A stretch of DNA of 64,000 nucleotides from Actinomycetota bacterium. GTDB taxonomy: Bacteria > Actinomycetota > Actinomycetes > Nanopelagicales > Nanopelagicaceae. Of the stretch, positions 20,050 to 33,399 are shown in pieces. The notes below the pieces were generated by a model that was given only the letters and a program-made list of their open reading frames with translations, was not told where the DNA came from and made no database searches. Within the stretch, counting starts at the first letter, position 1. Every line of letters begins with the position of its first letter. Location of the stretch: positions 93,567-157,566 of the forward strand of contig WLPJ01000001.1 in the NCBI GenBank assembly GCA_009698815.1. The letters are read 5' to 3'. The position numbers and the translations under genes were made by a program.

Positions 20050-21423
20050 TTGAGCACATCATCACCCGTCGTAGCAGTTAACGACATCGGATCGGCTGCA
20101 GATTTTCTTGCGGCAATCGAAGGAACAATCAGAAATTTCAATGACGGCGACTTAGTCGAAGGCACTGTCGTGCAAGTAGATCGCGAAGAAGTACTTCTTG
20201 ATATCGGGTACAAAACTGAAGGCGTAATCCCTTCCCGCGAACTCTCAATCCGACACGATGCAGATCCAAATGACATTGTTAAGGTAGGCGATCGCATTGA
20301 AGCGCTCGTACTGCAAAAGGAAGATAAAGAAGGTCGCACAATTCTCTCTAAGAAGCGCGCACAATACGAACGCGCCTGGGGAGATATCGAAGGCAAGAAA
20401 GAACGTGACGAGGTTGTCGTCGGAACAGTTATTGAAGTTGTTAAGGGTGGCCTTATCGTTGATATCGGTCTTCGTGGCTTCTTGCCAGCATCACTTGTTG
20501 AAATGCGTCGCGTCCGCGATCTAACTCCTTACATCGGCAAGGAAGTTGAAGCTCGCATTATCGAACTCGATAAGAACCGCAACAACGTTGTTCTTTCACG
20601 TCGTGCCTTCCTTGAGCAGACACAATCTGAATCACGCACAACATTCTTGAACCAGCTCCAAAAGGGTCAAGTACGCACTGGTGTGATTTCATCAATCGTT
20701 AACTTCGGTGCTTTCGTTGACCTAGGTGGCGTGGATGGTTTGGTACACGTCTCAGAGCTTTCTTGGAAGCATATTGATCACCCAGGTGAAGTTGTTGAAG
20801 TTGGCGATGAAGTAACCGTAGAAGTTCTCGAAGTTGATTTCGAGCGTGAGCGTGTTTCACTTTCACTTAAGGCAACCCAAGAAGATCCATGGCAAGCATT
20901 TGCTCGCACACACACCATCAACCAAGTAGTTCCAGGTGTTGTAACCAAGTTGGTCCCATTCGGTGCATTTATTCGTGTACACGAAGGCATCGAAGGCTTA
21001 GTTCACATTTCAGAGTTGGCCGAACGCCACGTTGAAATTCCTGAGCAAGTTGTAGCCGTTGATGATGAACTATTTGTAAAGATCATTGATATCGACCTAG
21101 AACGTCGTCGTATCTCACTTTCTCTAAAGCAAGCCAATGAAGGACATGAAGTAGAGATCGAAGCATTCGATCCCACTCAATACGGAATGGCTGCGCGTTA
21201 CGATGCTGCAGGCAACTTCATCTACCCAGAAGGTTTCGATCCTGATACTCAGGAATGGAAGCCAGGCTTTGATTCACAACGCGAAGAATGGGAACGTCAA
21301 TATCAGGAAGCGCAAACTCGCTTCCTTGCACATAAGAAGCAGAAGGCCGAGGCGAAAGCTGCCGATGCTGCTGCTCCAGATGTAGCCGAAACAGCAGAGG
21401 CTCTAGAAGTCGCTGCTGAATAA
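20050..21423 (+). CDS. rpsA: 30S ribosomal protein S1
   Basis: Four S1 domains (e.g. GVISSIVNFGAFVDLGGVDGLVHVSELSW). Probable TTG start at 20050 (LSTSSPVVAVNDIG) preceded by GGAG, rather than the ORF-track start at 20008. Confidence 0.93.
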   Translation: MSTSSPVVAVNDIGSAADFLAAIEGTIRNFNDGDLVEGTVVQVDREEVLLDIGYKTEGVIPSRELSIRHDADPNDIVKVGDRIEALVLQKEDKEGRTILSKKRAQYERAWGDIEGKKERDEVVVGTVIEVVKGGLIVDIGLRGFLPASLVEMRRVRDLTPYIGKEVEARIIELDKNRNNVVLSRRAFLEQTQSESRTTFLNQLQKGQVRTGVISSIVNFGAFVDLGGVDGLVHVSELSWKHIDHPGEVVEVGDEVTVEVLEVDFERERVSLSLKATQEDPWQAFARTHTINQVVPGVVTKLVPFGAFIRVHEGIEGLVHISELAERHVEIPEQVVAVDDELFVKIIDIDLERRRISLSLKQANEGHEVEIEAFDPTQYGMAARYDAAGNFIYPEGFDPDTQEWKPGFDSQREEWERQYQEAQTRFLAHKKQKAEAKAADAAAPDVAETAEALEVAAE

Positions 21424-21432
21424 TTAGTAAAA

Positions 21433-21468
21433 AAGAAAAGGGCTCATCTTCGGATGGGCCCTTTTCTT
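21433..21468 (+). terminator. rpsA rho-independent terminator, UUCG tetraloop
   Basis: AAGAAAAGGGCTCATC-TTCG-GATGGGCCCTTTTCTT: 16-bp stem with one G-U pair, U-rich 3' arm, 9 nt after the rpsA stop. Confidence 0.95.
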
Positions 21469-21505
21469 ATGCTGGAAATATCTGGGCGGCGGTAGAGTTG
21501 GTGCT

Positions 21506-22096
21506 ATGCGAATCATTGCTCTGACCGGCGGCATTGGTGCTGGAAAATCTCTGGTTGCACAATATTTCTCTGAACTAGGAGCACGCGTCGTCGATGCTGA
21601 TCAATTATCCCGAGTAGCAATCGAGCGCGGTAGCGAAGGATTCGATGAAGTCTTACTTCGCTTTGGAGAATCAATATTGCGTGATGGAGATATTGACCGC
21701 AAAGCTCTGGCAGAGATTGTTTTTGCGGATCCATCAGCAAGGGCGGATCTGGAAGCAATAATCCATCCACGAGTACGTGAGCTATTTAACGATGTTGTCG
21801 CAGATCTTGCGCCAGATGAGACCCTTATTTATGAAATCCCACTCTTAGTCGAAAGTAAGGCAGCTGCTAACTTTGATCTCGTTATTACCGTAGAAGCTGA
21901 TCTAGAAATCCGTAAAGAACGTTTGCGCAAAAGGGGAATGTTCATCTCTGAAATTGAGCGCCGTATCGCAGCGCAAGCCAGCCGCGAAGAACGTGAAGCG
22001 CAAGCCGATCACGTGATCACCAATGATGGAGACGAGGATGCGCTGTTGCGTAGCGTAGAAAACCTTTGGGAGGACTTACTAGGCCAAGCAAAGTAG
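21506..22096 (+). CDS. coaE: Dephospho-CoA kinase
   Basis: IALTGGIGAGKSLVAQYFSELGARVVDADQLSR. Confidence 0.95.
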   Translation: MRIIALTGGIGAGKSLVAQYFSELGARVVDADQLSRVAIERGSEGFDEVLLRFGESILRDGDIDRKALAEIVFADPSARADLEAIIHPRVRELFNDVVADLAPDETLIYEIPLLVESKAAANFDLVITVEADLEIRKERLRKRGMFISEIERRIAAQASREEREAQADHVITNDGDEDALLRSVENLWEDLLGQAK

Positions 22097-22105
22097 GCTA
22101 GGAAA

Positions 22106-24193
22106 ATGCGCCCGATCTCTGACCTGCAACGCAAAGTTGAACCCTTTCAGGTCATCAGTGACTACGTTCCTGCGGGAGATCAGCCGCAAGCGATCGAAGA
22201 AATTGTAAAAAGAATAAATGCGGGCGAACAAGATGTCGTTCTATTGGGAGCAACTGGTACCGGAAAGTCGGCAACGACGGCTTGGCTGGTGGAACGGTTG
22301 CAACGTCCAACTTTGGTCTTAGCTCCGAATAAGACGCTAGCTGCCCAATTAGCCAACGAATTTCGTGAATTGATGCCGAATAACGCGGTCGAGTATTTTG
22401 TTTCATATTATGACTATTACCAGCCAGAGGCATATGTTCCACAGACCGATACATTTATTGAGAAAGATTCCAGCGTCAACGATGAAGTGGAGCGGTTGCG
22501 CCACTCAGCAACAAACTCGCTTCTAACTCGTCGTGATGTAATTGTGGTTGCAACCGTTTCCTGTATTTATGGTCTCGGAACTCCTCAGGAATATATAGAT
22601 CGCATGATTCAGCTAAAAGTTGGCGATGAGATCGAGCGCAACAAATTACTGCGGCGATTCGTAGATGTTCAGTATCAAAGAAACGATATGGCCTTTGAGC
22701 GGGGCACATTCCGTGTCCGCGGTGACACCATTGAAATCATTCCAATGTATGAAGAGTTGGCTATTCGCATTGAGATGTTTGGCGATGAGATTGAGAAAAT
22801 CATGACCCTGCATCCGCTGACGGGTGAGATCTTGCGCGATGAGACTGAAATTTATATTTTCCCAGCCACTCACTACGCCGCAGGCCCTGAGACCATCAAG
22901 CGTGCGATGAGCGACATTCAAGATGAACTGCAGATTCAATTAAATCTCTTTGAAAAACAAGGCAAACTGTTAGAAGCGCAGCGCTTGAAGATGCGTACGA
23001 CTTTTGATCTAGAGATGATGGAGCAATTGGGATTCTGTTCTGGAATCGAGAACTACTCCAGACATCTTGATGGTCGTGGACCAGGGTCGCCACCAAACTG
23101 CCTGCTTGATTATTTCCCAGAAGATTTCTTACTAGTAATAGATGAAAGCCATGTAACCGTGCCGCAGATTGGTGCGATGTTTGAAGGCGATGCATCTCGA
23201 AAACGAACATTGGTCGAACATGGATTCCGTCTGCCAAGTGCGATGGATAATCGACCTTTGAAATGGCCAGAATTCCTAGAACGTGTTGGCCAGAAAGTAT
23301 TCCTCTCTGCAACTCCTGGAAAATATGAGATGGCTAAGGTCGATGGAGATGTGGTTGAACAGGTTATTCGACCAACAGGTTTAGTTGATCCCGGGATAGT
23401 AATTAAACCGATCAAGGGTCAGATTGATGATCTTCTAAATGAGATTAATATCCGTGCTGCGCGCAATGAGCGTGTTCTCGTCACGACTCTGACAAAGAAG
23501 ATGTCTGAAGATTTGACTGATTACTTACAAGAACGTGGTGTGCGCGTTCGCTATCTTCACTCAGAGGTGGACACGCTGCGTCGCGTTGAACTACTCAGAG
23601 AGCTACGCACCGGCGAATACGATGTCTTAATTGGCATCAACTTACTCCGCGAAGGGCTAGATCTTCCGGAAGTTTCGCTAGTTGCAATCTTGGACGCAGA
23701 TAAAGAAGGTTTCTTGCGTTCAGCCACATCGCTAATTCAAACAATTGGTCGCGCTGCCCGAAATGTGTCTGGTGAAGTTCATATGTATGCAGATAACATT
23801 ACAAAGTCGATGGCTCAAGCAATTGATGAAACTAACCGACGACGTGCCAAGCAAGTTGCCTACAACTTAGAACGTGGCGTAGATCCGCAGCCACTTCGCA
23901 AGAAAATTGCCGACATCACCGACACCATCGCTCGAGAAAGTGATGACACTGATGATTTGCTCGCCAGTGCAAAGTTGAAGAAGGGTGGTAAAGCCACTGT
24001 TCCTGACCTTGGTTTCCACAGTAAGTCACTTCTTTCGCTACCGCGCCAAGAGTTACTTGCCTTGATAGGCTCCCTGACTGAGCAGATGCGTTCTTCAGCG
24101 GCCAATCTACAATTTGAACTAGCGGCTCGCTTGCGTGATGAGATCAGAGAGTTAAAGAAAGAGTTACGCGGAATGGATGAGGCGGGAATTTAA
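22106..24193 (+). CDS. uvrB: Excinuclease ABC subunit B
   Basis: [69 protein letters not shown]. Confidence 0.98.
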   Translation: MRPISDLQRKVEPFQVISDYVPAGDQPQAIEEIVKRINAGEQDVVLLGATGTGKSATTAWLVERLQRPTLVLAPNKTLAAQLANEFRELMPNNAVEYFVSYYDYYQPEAYVPQTDTFIEKDSSVNDEVERLRHSATNSLLTRRDVIVVATVSCIYGLGTPQEYIDRMIQLKVGDEIERNKLLRRFVDVQYQRNDMAFERGTFRVRGDTIEIIPMYEELAIRIEMFGDEIEKIMTLHPLTGEILRDETEIYIFPATHYAAGPETIKRAMSDIQDELQIQLNLFEKQGKLLEAQRLKMRTTFDLEMMEQLGFCSGIENYSRHLDGRGPGSPPNCLLDYFPEDFLLVIDESHVTVPQIGAMFEGDASRKRTLVEHGFRLPSAMDNRPLKWPEFLERVGQKVFLSATPGKYEMAKVDGDVVEQVIRPTGLVDPGIVIKPIKGQIDDLLNEINIRAARNERVLVTTLTKKMSEDLTDYLQERGVRVRYLHSEVDTLRRVELLRELRTGEYDVLIGINLLREGLDLPEVSLVAILDADKEGFLRSATSLIQTIGRAARNVSGEVHMYADNITKSMAQAIDETNRRRAKQVAYNLERGVDPQPLRKKIADITDTIARESDDTDDLLASAKLKKGGKATVPDLGFHSKSLLSLPRQELLALIGSLTEQMRSSAANLQFELAARLRDEIRELKKELRGMDEAGI

Positions 24194-27067
24194 TTGAGTA
24201 TCGATAAGTTAATCGTGCGTGGTGCGCGGGAGCATAACCTGCGCGATGTTTCAATCGAACTCCCTCGCGAAGCGCTGATTGTTTTTACTGGTCTCTCCGG
24301 ATCAGGAAAATCATCACTTGCCTTCGATACGATTTTTGCCGAAGGTCAACGTCGTTACGTTGAATCACTTTCTGCCTATGCTCGCCAATTCTTAGGCCAG
24401 ATGGATAAGCCAGATGTGGATTTCATCGAAGGTTTGTCGCCGGCAGTTTCTATCGATCAGAAATCTACAAACCGTAACCCGCGTTCCACCGTTGGAACAA
24501 TCACCGAGGTTTATGACTATCTGCGACTACTTTTTGCGCGTGCGGGACGTCCCCACTGTCCTAAATGTAGTAAAGCGGTCTCAAGACAGAGTCCACAGCA
24601 AATCGTTGACCAGATTCTCACTATGCCGGCTGCTACAAAATTCCAGGTATTGGCTCCAGTAATTCGAGAACGAAAAGGTGAGTTCGTAGATCTATTTGCT
24701 GAATTAGTAACTCAAGGATATTCACGAGCTCGTGTGGATGGCGAGACTATTTCACTTTCTGAACCACCAAAACTTAAGAAGCAAGAGAAGCACACCATCG
24801 AAGTTGTCGTCGATCGCTTGACCGCGAAGGCAGAATCAAAGTCGCGATTGACCGATTCAATTGAAACTGCGCTACGCCTAGCCAGCGGCATCGTACTTTT
24901 AGATTTTGTAGATGCAAAAGGGACAGAGAAAGAGCGAACCTACAGCGAACATTTAGCCTGCCATGACTGCAACTTATCTTTTGAAGAGTTAGAACCGCGT
25001 TCGTTCTCATTTAACTCACCCTTCGGTGCATGTCCTGAATGTTCAGGAATCGGCACGAAGTTAGAAGTTGATGAGGAATTGGTAATTCCAGATGACTCAA
25101 TCTCCATTAACGAGGGGGCAATCGCTCCGTGGTCGAGTGGGCACACCTCTGAATATTTCATGCGCTTGCTTGAGGCGTTAGCGGAAGAAGTAAAATTTTC
25201 ACTCGATAACCCTTGGAAGAAGCTCTCTGTAAAGGCGAAGGAAGCGATCCTCAATGGCTTTGAATACGAAGTTCATGTTAAGTACAAGAACCGCTATGGC
25301 CGCGTCCGAAACTACTCATCAGGATTTGAAGGAGTTATCCCTTTCATTCATCGCAAGCATGATGAGACTGAAAGTGATTACTCTCGTGAAAAGTACGAGT
25401 CTTACATGCGCCAAATCCCTTGCAATGTCTGCAGCGGTGCGCGCCTGAAGCCAGAAGTTTTGGCTGTCACAGTGGGGGATAAGAACATCTCTGAAATATG
25501 CGAGCTCTCAATTTCAGAATGTGCAGATTTTCTAAAATCGATCTCTCTGAACGCGCGCGAGGCGCAGATCGCTGAACGCGTGATGAAGGAAGTCAACGCT
25601 CGCTTGGGATTTTTGCTCGATGTCGGTTTGGATTACTTATCACTCGCCCGTCCTGCGGCAACGCTATCTGGTGGCGAAGCGCAACGAATTCGGCTAGCAA
25701 CACAGATCGGCTCAGGCTTAGTTGGAGTCCTCTATGTGTTGGATGAGCCGAGTATTGGCCTTCATCAACGTGATAACAGACGTTTGATCGAAACGCTGAC
25801 GCGTCTGCGCGATCTTGGAAATACTTTGATCGTTGTCGAACACGATGAAGAGACGATACGTACCGCTGATTGGATTGTAGATATTGGTCCTGGTGCGGGC
25901 GAACATGGTGGCAAGATTGTAGTTTCGGGTTCATATCAAGATTTGATTGATTCCAAAGAGTCAATTACTGGCGCTTACTTGTCGGGCAGGAAATCAATTG
26001 CGATTCCTGAAAGTCGTCGCCCAATTGATCCAAAACGTAAATTGGTTATAAAGGGTGCGAAAGAGAATAATCTAAAAGATGTTGAAGTTGATATCCCACT
26101 TGGTGTATTTGTATCGGTGACCGGGGTTAGCGGCTCTGGTAAATCAACCTTGATTAATGACATTCTTTACACAACTCTTGCAAATAAGTTAAACGGTGCA
26201 CGCCTTGTCCCCGGACGTCACCGCACCGTTACAGGCGTTGATCAATTGGATAAAGTCGTTCACGTAGATCAATCTCCAATCGGTCGTACGCCGCGCTCCA
26301 ACCCAGCTACCTATACAGGGGTATTCGATAAGGTTCGCGCGCTATTTGCCGAGACAACTGAAGCAAAGGTGCGGGGATACCAACAGGGTCGATTCTCATT
26401 TAACGTAAAGGGCGGGCGCTGCGAGAATTGTTCTGGCGACGGAACAATTACTATCGAGATGAACTTCTTGCCGGATGTTTATGTTCCTTGTGAAGTCTGC
26501 CATGGTGCACGTTACAACCGTGAAACTTTAGAGGTTCACTACAAAGGCAAGACAATTGCCGAAGTTTTGAATATGCCAATCGAGATTGCACACACCTTCT
26601 TCGAATCTGTACCGACTATTGCTCGATATTTAAAGACGCTATGCGATGTCGGCCTTGGATATGTCCGCTTAGGTCAATCTGCTCCAACTCTTTCAGGGGG
26701 AGAAGCCCAGCGTGTGAAATTAGCGACCGAACTGCAACGCCGCTCCACTGGTCGCACAATCTATGTATTGGATGAACCAACCACGGGTCTGCACTTTGAA
26801 GATGTCAGCAAGTTGCTCGGTGTCTTAAGTCGCTTGGTCGATTCGGGTAATACTGTGGTCGTGATCGAGCATAACCTTGATGTAATCAAATCATCTGACT
26901 GGGTTATTGATATGGGACCAGAAGGCGGTTTCCGCGGTGGTTACGTTGTTGCCGAAGGAACTCCCGAAGATGTCGCGAAGGTAAAGTCCAGTTACACTGG
27001 ACATTTCCTAGCCGAAATCCTGGCTAGCAATCGTGCCCCAGTTAAGAAAAAAGCTGCTGCAAAGTAA
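24194..27067 (+). CDS. uvrA: Excinuclease ABC subunit A
   Basis: [20 protein letters not shown], zinc-finger CxxC pairs, [22 protein letters not shown] start abuts the uvrB stop (TAATTG). Confidence 0.98.
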   Translation: MSIDKLIVRGAREHNLRDVSIELPREALIVFTGLSGSGKSSLAFDTIFAEGQRRYVESLSAYARQFLGQMDKPDVDFIEGLSPAVSIDQKSTNRNPRSTVGTITEVYDYLRLLFARAGRPHCPKCSKAVSRQSPQQIVDQILTMPAATKFQVLAPVIRERKGEFVDLFAELVTQGYSRARVDGETISLSEPPKLKKQEKHTIEVVVDRLTAKAESKSRLTDSIETALRLASGIVLLDFVDAKGTEKERTYSEHLACHDCNLSFEELEPRSFSFNSPFGACPECSGIGTKLEVDEELVIPDDSISINEGAIAPWSSGHTSEYFMRLLEALAEEVKFSLDNPWKKLSVKAKEAILNGFEYEVHVKYKNRYGRVRNYSSGFEGVIPFIHRKHDETESDYSREKYESYMRQIPCNVCSGARLKPEVLAVTVGDKNISEICELSISECADFLKSISLNAREAQIAERVMKEVNARLGFLLDVGLDYLSLARPAATLSGGEAQRIRLATQIGSGLVGVLYVLDEPSIGLHQRDNRRLIETLTRLRDLGNTLIVVEHDEETIRTADWIVDIGPGAGEHGGKIVVSGSYQDLIDSKESITGAYLSGRKSIAIPESRRPIDPKRKLVIKGAKENNLKDVEVDIPLGVFVSVTGVSGSGKSTLINDILYTTLANKLNGARLVPGRHRTVTGVDQLDKVVHVDQSPIGRTPRSNPATYTGVFDKVRALFAETTEAKVRGYQQGRFSFNVKGGRCENCSGDGTITIEMNFLPDVYVPCEVCHGARYNRETLEVHYKGKTIAEVLNMPIEIAHTFFESVPTIARYLKTLCDVGLGYVRLGQSAPTLSGGEAQRVKLATELQRRSTGRTIYVLDEPTTGLHFEDVSKLLGVLSRLVDSGNTVVVIEHNLDVIKSSDWVIDMGPEGGFRGGYVVAEGTPEDVAKVKSSYTGHFLAEILASNRAPVKKKAAAK

Positions 27068-28984
27068 ATGGCCGATCCAGCGAGTTATCGCCCAAAGGAG
27101 ATACCTGAACTGCCGGGCGTTTATCGTTTCTATAACGAAAAAGATAAAGTTATTTACGTTGGTAAGGCAAAGAATTTAAAGAATCGACTGACTACTTACT
27201 TTGGATCAAATCTGGCTCGTAAAACCCAGCGCATGGTTAATGAGGCGGTGCGAGTCGATTGGACCATTGTTGGTACAGAGCTCGAAGCGCTGGCGCTGGA
27301 ATTCTCCTGGATCAAGCAATATCAACCAACCTATAACGTGCAGTTTAAAGACGATAAGTCCTACCCATATTTAGCTATTTCGATGCAAGATGAATTTCCA
27401 CGAATATTTATAACTCGCAAAGAGAAGCGGCCCGGTCTTAAATACTTTGGGCCATATACAAGCGCTTGGGCGCTGCGTAATACCTATGAAGTTTTGTTAA
27501 AAGTCTTTCCAGTTCGCTCATGTAGTGAAGGAAATTTTCAGCGAGCCAAACGCACTAAGCGGCAATGCTTGCTTGGGGATATCGGCAAGTGCGCAGCCCC
27601 TTGCGTTGGTTGGGTGACACCCGAAGCGCATCGCGAGATCGCAGTTAAGTTAGATGCCTTCATGGAAGCAGGCATGGAAGATATTTTGCCTAAGTTACGT
27701 GCTGAAATGGATGCAGCATCTGATCGCGAAGAATATGAAAGAGCAGCGCGAATCCGTGATCAAATCGAATCATTTGAAAAAGCACAGAGATCGACCCAGG
27801 GCAACCTCTCGGATGATTTAGATGGAGATTTCATATCAATCCACGAAGAAGGCTTGCATGCGGCTGGTTCTATTTTTATGGTTCGTCGCGGCTCGATCAA
27901 AGGTTCGCGTTCCTGGATAGTTGATCAAGAGCGCGCCTTAGAAGGCGATGACCGAGTTGCTTCACTCTTCTTTTCGATTTACAACGACGCAGCCCCTGGC
28001 GATATCCCTAATGAGGTCTTTTTAAATCGTGAACCCGCAGATCAGGGAGCACTTGAAGCGTGGCTTACTCAACTCAGAGGCGCCCGAGTTTCGATTAAGG
28101 TGCCACAACGCGGTGAGAAAGTAGAACTGCTGCAGACAGTAGACCGCAATGCGCATTACGCACTTATCCAATTCCTTAGTAAGCGGGCAACTGATGCCGC
28201 AGTAAGTGGCAAAGCGTTGCTTGAGATCGAAGAACAACTGGGGCTAAAGCGCACCCCACTTCGTATCGAATGCTTCGATATTTCAAATATTTCTGGTACC
28301 TCAGTTGTCGCATCTATGGTGGTCTTCGAAGATGGACTAGCCAAAAAGAGCGAATATCGTCGATTTATAATCGATACGACTGAGGCAAACGATGATACGC
28401 GCGCCATGCACCAAGTAATCACTCGCCGCATGAAACGACTACTCAATGATCGCGCCGTTGACGAGAGCGATGTTGCTGCTATAGGTGGCAAACTAAGTAA
28501 GTTTTCCTATCCACCACAACTTATCGTCGTTGATGGTGGTTCACCTCAAGTCGCAGCAGCACAACGCGCGTTAAATGAATTAGGTATCACTGATATCGCT
28601 TTGTGCGGTTTGGCTAAGCGCTTGGAGGAAGTCTGGCGACCAGGAGAAAGTGATCCGCTAATCCTGCCGCGCACCAGCGAAGGTATGTACTTGTTGCAAA
28701 GAATTCGTGATGAAGCGCACCGATTTGCAATTACTTTCCATCGATCCCGCCGTTCAAAAGTTATGCTCGAATCAGTTTTAGATGAGATACCGCAGATGGG
28801 CCAGGCGCGCAGAGCGGCGTTATTAGGAAGATTTGGTTCTGTTGCAGCTCTTCGCAAAGCGACTTTGGCTGATCTGGCCATGACTCCAGGCATCGGTGAG
28901 AAGATCGCCGAAATTATCTTCACCCATTTGCAGCGCGAACCAAGCGTGGGCGCAGTGGATATGCAAACAGGTGAAATTCTATGA
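27068..28984 (+). CDS. uvrC: Excinuclease ABC subunit C
   Basis: GIY-YIG-type N-terminus (LPGVYRFYNEKDKVIYVGKAKNLKNRLTTYF), UVR motif, C-terminal HhH region; ATG abuts the uvrA stop (TAAATG). Confidence 0.97.
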   Translation: MADPASYRPKEIPELPGVYRFYNEKDKVIYVGKAKNLKNRLTTYFGSNLARKTQRMVNEAVRVDWTIVGTELEALALEFSWIKQYQPTYNVQFKDDKSYPYLAISMQDEFPRIFITRKEKRPGLKYFGPYTSAWALRNTYEVLLKVFPVRSCSEGNFQRAKRTKRQCLLGDIGKCAAPCVGWVTPEAHREIAVKLDAFMEAGMEDILPKLRAEMDAASDREEYERAARIRDQIESFEKAQRSTQGNLSDDLDGDFISIHEEGLHAAGSIFMVRRGSIKGSRSWIVDQERALEGDDRVASLFFSIYNDAAPGDIPNEVFLNREPADQGALEAWLTQLRGARVSIKVPQRGEKVELLQTVDRNAHYALIQFLSKRATDAAVSGKALLEIEEQLGLKRTPLRIECFDISNISGTSVVASMVVFEDGLAKKSEYRRFIIDTTEANDDTRAMHQVITRRMKRLLNDRAVDESDVAAIGGKLSKFSYPPQLIVVDGGSPQVAAAQRALNELGITDIALCGLAKRLEEVWRPGESDPLILPRTSEGMYLLQRIRDEAHRFAITFHRSRRSKVMLESVLDEIPQMGQARRAALLGRFGSVAALRKATLADLAMTPGIGEKIAEIIFTHLQREPSVGAVDMQTGEIL

Positions 28985-29024
28985 AGTGCTCGCAGATCCT
29001 TGACAGTGCAGGCAGAATATAGCC

Positions 29025-29894
29025 ATGGCCGCTAAAGAGTTATTAATTGTCACCGGTATGTCAGGTGCGGGGCGCTCAACTGTGGCACATGCCCTAGAAG
29101 ATTTAGGTTGGTATGTAGTCGATAACCTGCCACCAGCTTTACTGCCAGAACTCGCCGTCCAGACCAGTGGATCAGAAATTGCATCTTTGGCGGTAGTTGT
29201 CGACGTTCGAGGCGGCAAATTCTTTGATGCCTTAAATAATTCATTGCAGACTCTGAAGAGTAAAGATGTGGCATTTCGACTCTTTTTTCTTGATGCGACC
29301 GATCAATCGCTAGTCCAAAGATTTGAATCAACTCGAAGACCACACCCCTTACAAGGTAAGGATCGAATTGTCGATGGTATTGAGCGGGAACGTGCCAAAC
29401 TTGAAGAACTACGATCACAGGCAGATGTGGTTATCGACACCTCAAACTTAAATGTTCATCAGCTCGAGAAACGGGTCGGTGAGATTTTCTCTGCCGGAAT
29501 GTTGGATGCAATCCGAATCAATGTTCTCTCCTTCGGTTATAAATATGGCATCCCAGTAGATGCCGACCTCGTATTGGATTGTCGATTCATCCCAAACCCA
29601 CACTGGATACCCGAACTTCGTCCGCTAACTGGGTTGACTAAGGAAGTCTCGTCAAAAGTATTGGCTAGCGAAGGTGTCACTGAGTTTGTTGATAGTTACG
29701 TATCAGTTATTCGCCAGATGATGCCGGGTTATTTACGTGAGGGAAAGAAATATGTAACTATTGCGATTGGCTGCACCGGCGGTAAGCACCGTAGCGTTGC
29801 AATCGCACAAGAGATTGCTCGACAACTCTCCGAAAATAGATCAGTGATAGAGATTTCAGCACATGCCACACATCGTGATGTAGGTCGTGAATGA
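29025..29894 (+). CDS. rapZ: RapZ/YvcJ-family nucleotide-binding protein
   Basis: IVTGMSGAGRSTVAHALEDLGWYVVDNLPP; C-terminal GCTGGKHRSVAIAQEIA. Confidence 0.95.
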   Translation: MAAKELLIVTGMSGAGRSTVAHALEDLGWYVVDNLPPALLPELAVQTSGSEIASLAVVVDVRGGKFFDALNNSLQTLKSKDVAFRLFFLDATDQSLVQRFESTRRPHPLQGKDRIVDGIERERAKLEELRSQADVVIDTSNLNVHQLEKRVGEIFSAGMLDAIRINVLSFGYKYGIPVDADLVLDCRFIPNPHWIPELRPLTGLTKEVSSKVLASEGVTEFVDSYVSVIRQMMPGYLREGKKYVTIAIGCTGGKHRSVAIAQEIARQLSENRSVIEISAHATHRDVGRE

Positions 29895-30013
29895 GTGGAC
29901 GCAATCCGCGAGTATTCACCGATTTACGCGATAATGGTGCGCTAATTCGCCACGATTGGCGAAAATTGACCTCACTTTTGACACACATGGCCAGAGAAAT
30001 GCTGGTTGGATAA
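29891..30013 (+). CDS. 40-codon ORF coupled to rapZ, occupying the expected yvcK position (uncharacterised or yvcK remnant)
   Basis: ATG overlaps the rapZ stop (ATGA). Translation [43 protein letters not shown] at 30011-30013, 4 nt before the whiA ATG. Not in the supplied ORF track because of its size. Confidence 0.55.
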   Translation: MSGRNPRVFTDLRDNGALIRHDWRKLTSLLTHMAREMLVG

Positions 30014-30017
30014 CCCC

Positions 30018-30995
30018 ATGGCAATGACAGCGGCGGTAAAAGATGAGCTAAGCCGACTATCAGTAACCAAGCCCTGCTGCCGTAAAGCCGAGGTTTCATC
30101 CCTGCTTCGCTTTGCTGGCGGCCTGCATATTGCGGCTGGAAAAGTTGTAATCGAAGTTGAATTAGATACTTCACAGAGCGCGCGCCGATTGAAAAAAGAT
30201 ATTGCAGATATTTATGGCCACGATAGCGATCTTGCGGTTCTCTCATCAAGTGGATTGCGCAAAGGAAGTCGCTATGTTGTGCGAGTTATTGAAGCGGGCG
30301 ACGCCCTGGCGCGACAGACAGGTTTAATTGACAGCAATGGTCGACCAGTTCGTGGACTGCCTCCACAAGTAGTGGCCGCGAATATTTGCGATGCTGAAGC
30401 CGCTTGGCGGGGCGCCTTCGTTGCCCATGGATCTTTAACGGAGCCAGGTCGCTCTTCTTCACTTGAAATAACTTGTCCCGGACCCGAAGCAGCGCTTGCG
30501 CTAGTTGGTGCGGCGCGACGTTTAGGAATCACCGCTAAAGCGCGCGAAGTTCGTGGCGTCGATCGTGTGGTCATTCGCGACGGTGATGCAATCGGAGTTT
30601 TATTAACTCGCTTAGGCGCGCATGAATGCGTTTTGGCTTGGGAAGAAAGACGTATGCGACGCGAAGTCCGTGCGACAGCAAATCGTTTAGCAAATTTTGA
30701 TGATGCAAATTTACGTCGTTCAGCGCGCGCCGCAGTTGCTGCCGCCGCTCGCGTACAACGCGCGATGGAAATATTGGGACCACAGATTCCAGATCATTTA
30801 AAAGAAGCTGGCGAACTACGTATCAGCCATGGGCAAGCGAGCCTAGAAGAGTTAGGTTCCTTGGCATCGCCTCCAATGACTAAAGATGCAATTGCAGGGC
30901 GTATTCGTCGACTCCTTGCGATGGCTGATAAGCGCGCCGGCGAACTTGGAATCCCAGATACTGAAGCAGGCCTCTCGCCAGACTTACTGAATTGA
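30018..30995 (+). CDS. whiA: WhiA-family sporulation/cell-division regulator
   Basis: [35 protein letters not shown] and a C-terminal HTH-like region ([44 protein letters not shown]). Confidence 0.96.
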   Translation: MAMTAAVKDELSRLSVTKPCCRKAEVSSLLRFAGGLHIAAGKVVIEVELDTSQSARRLKKDIADIYGHDSDLAVLSSSGLRKGSRYVVRVIEAGDALARQTGLIDSNGRPVRGLPPQVVAANICDAEAAWRGAFVAHGSLTEPGRSSSLEITCPGPEAALALVGAARRLGITAKAREVRGVDRVVIRDGDAIGVLLTRLGAHECVLAWEERRMRREVRATANRLANFDDANLRRSARAAVAAAARVQRAMEILGPQIPDHLKEAGELRISHGQASLEELGSLASPPMTKDAIAGRIRRLLAMADKRAGELGIPDTEAGLSPDLLN

Positions 30996-31091
30996 GCTGT
31001 TCACTTAGATTTACGCATAAGTAACCAGCGCCGGCTGGTAAGGTTAGCCACGACCCCAATGATGTGGCACTTTTAAAGCCCCATACCCTAA

Positions 31092-32159
<1,068 letters not shown>

Positions 32160-32164
32160 TCTAA

Positions 32165-33367
32165 ATGTCTAACTCTGCAACAAGTGCGCTGCAAAATTTT
32201 GATGTAGCCGGCAAGCGAGTATTTCTTCGCTGTGATTTAAATGTGCCATTGAAAGATGGTGCAATCACAGATGACGGACGCATCCGCGCCTCGCTGCCGA
32301 CTATCAAAACTCTCCTTGCAAATGGAGCCAGCATTGTTATTGCCGCACACCTGGGCCGACCAAAAGGTGAAGCTAAACCAGAGCTCTCACTCGCCCCAGT
32401 TGCACTGCGTTTGTCAGAACTTCTCGGAACAGAAGTAATTTTTGCAGGTGCAGTAACTGGCGCCGATGTGAGCGCGAAGGCAAAGGCGTTGCAACCTGGT
32501 CAAATATTGCTGCTCGAAAATATCCGATTCTCTGCCGCGGAAACTTCTAAGGAAGAATCTGAGCGATCATCTCTGGCCAAAGAGTTAGCCCAGTTAGCAG
32601 ATCTTTATGTGGGTGACGGTTTTGGCGCGGTGCACCGTAAGCACGCATCAGTATTTGACCTTCCCAAACTTCTTCCACATGTGGCCGGAACGTTGGTTGC
32701 TGCTGAAGTAGAAGTTCTAAAGAAATTAACGCAGAACCCAGAACGTCCATATGGAGTTGTTCTTGGTGGAGCTAAAGTTTCGGACAAGATAGGCGTCATC
32801 TCAAATCTATTGGGCAAAGTCGATGTTATGGCGATCGGCGGCGGAATGGTCTTTACCTTCCTCGCTGCCCAAGGCAAAGAAATTGGTACATCACTTGTTG
32901 AAAGAGATCTAATTGAAACCGTTAAAGGTTTGATCAAACAGGCAGCTGATTCTGGAGTAAAACTGGTATTGCCAACAGATATTGTCATTGCTCCCAAATT
33001 CGCCGCAGATGCCCCGGCAACGTTAGTTGCATCAGATGCGATGCCCGCAGATCAGATGGGCTTGGATATTGGCCCAGAGTCTGCAGCTGCATTTGCAGAA
33101 GCAATTAAGAGTTGCAAGACAGTTTTCTGGAACGGCCCAATGGGCGTTTTTGAATTCGCAGCATTTTCCAATGGCACAAAAGTTGTGGCGCAAGCACTTA
33201 CAGAAGTCACAGGTATTTCAGTAGTCGGTGGCGGAGATTCAGCGGCTGCTGTTCGGGCGCTAGGATTTAGCGATAGCCAATTCGGTTACATCTCAACTGG
33301 CGGTGGAGCATCACTGGAATATTTAGAAGGCAAAGAGCTTCCCGGCCTAACCGCCCTCGATCTTTAA
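32165..33367 (+). CDS. pgk: Phosphoglycerate kinase
   Basis: [44 protein letters not shown]. Confidence 0.97.
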   Translation: MSNSATSALQNFDVAGKRVFLRCDLNVPLKDGAITDDGRIRASLPTIKTLLANGASIVIAAHLGRPKGEAKPELSLAPVALRLSELLGTEVIFAGAVTGADVSAKAKALQPGQILLLENIRFSAAETSKEESERSSLAKELAQLADLYVGDGFGAVHRKHASVFDLPKLLPHVAGTLVAAEVEVLKKLTQNPERPYGVVLGGAKVSDKIGVISNLLGKVDVMAIGGGMVFTFLAAQGKEIGTSLVERDLIETVKGLIKQAADSGVKLVLPTDIVIAPKFAADAPATLVASDAMPADQMGLDIGPESAAAFAEAIKSCKTVFWNGPMGVFEFAAFSNGTKVVAQALTEVTGISVVGGGDSAAAVRALGFSDSQFGYISTGGGASLEYLEGKELPGLTALDL

Positions 33368-33399
33368 AATTAATCAGTAGCAATTAAAAGGAGCAGATC

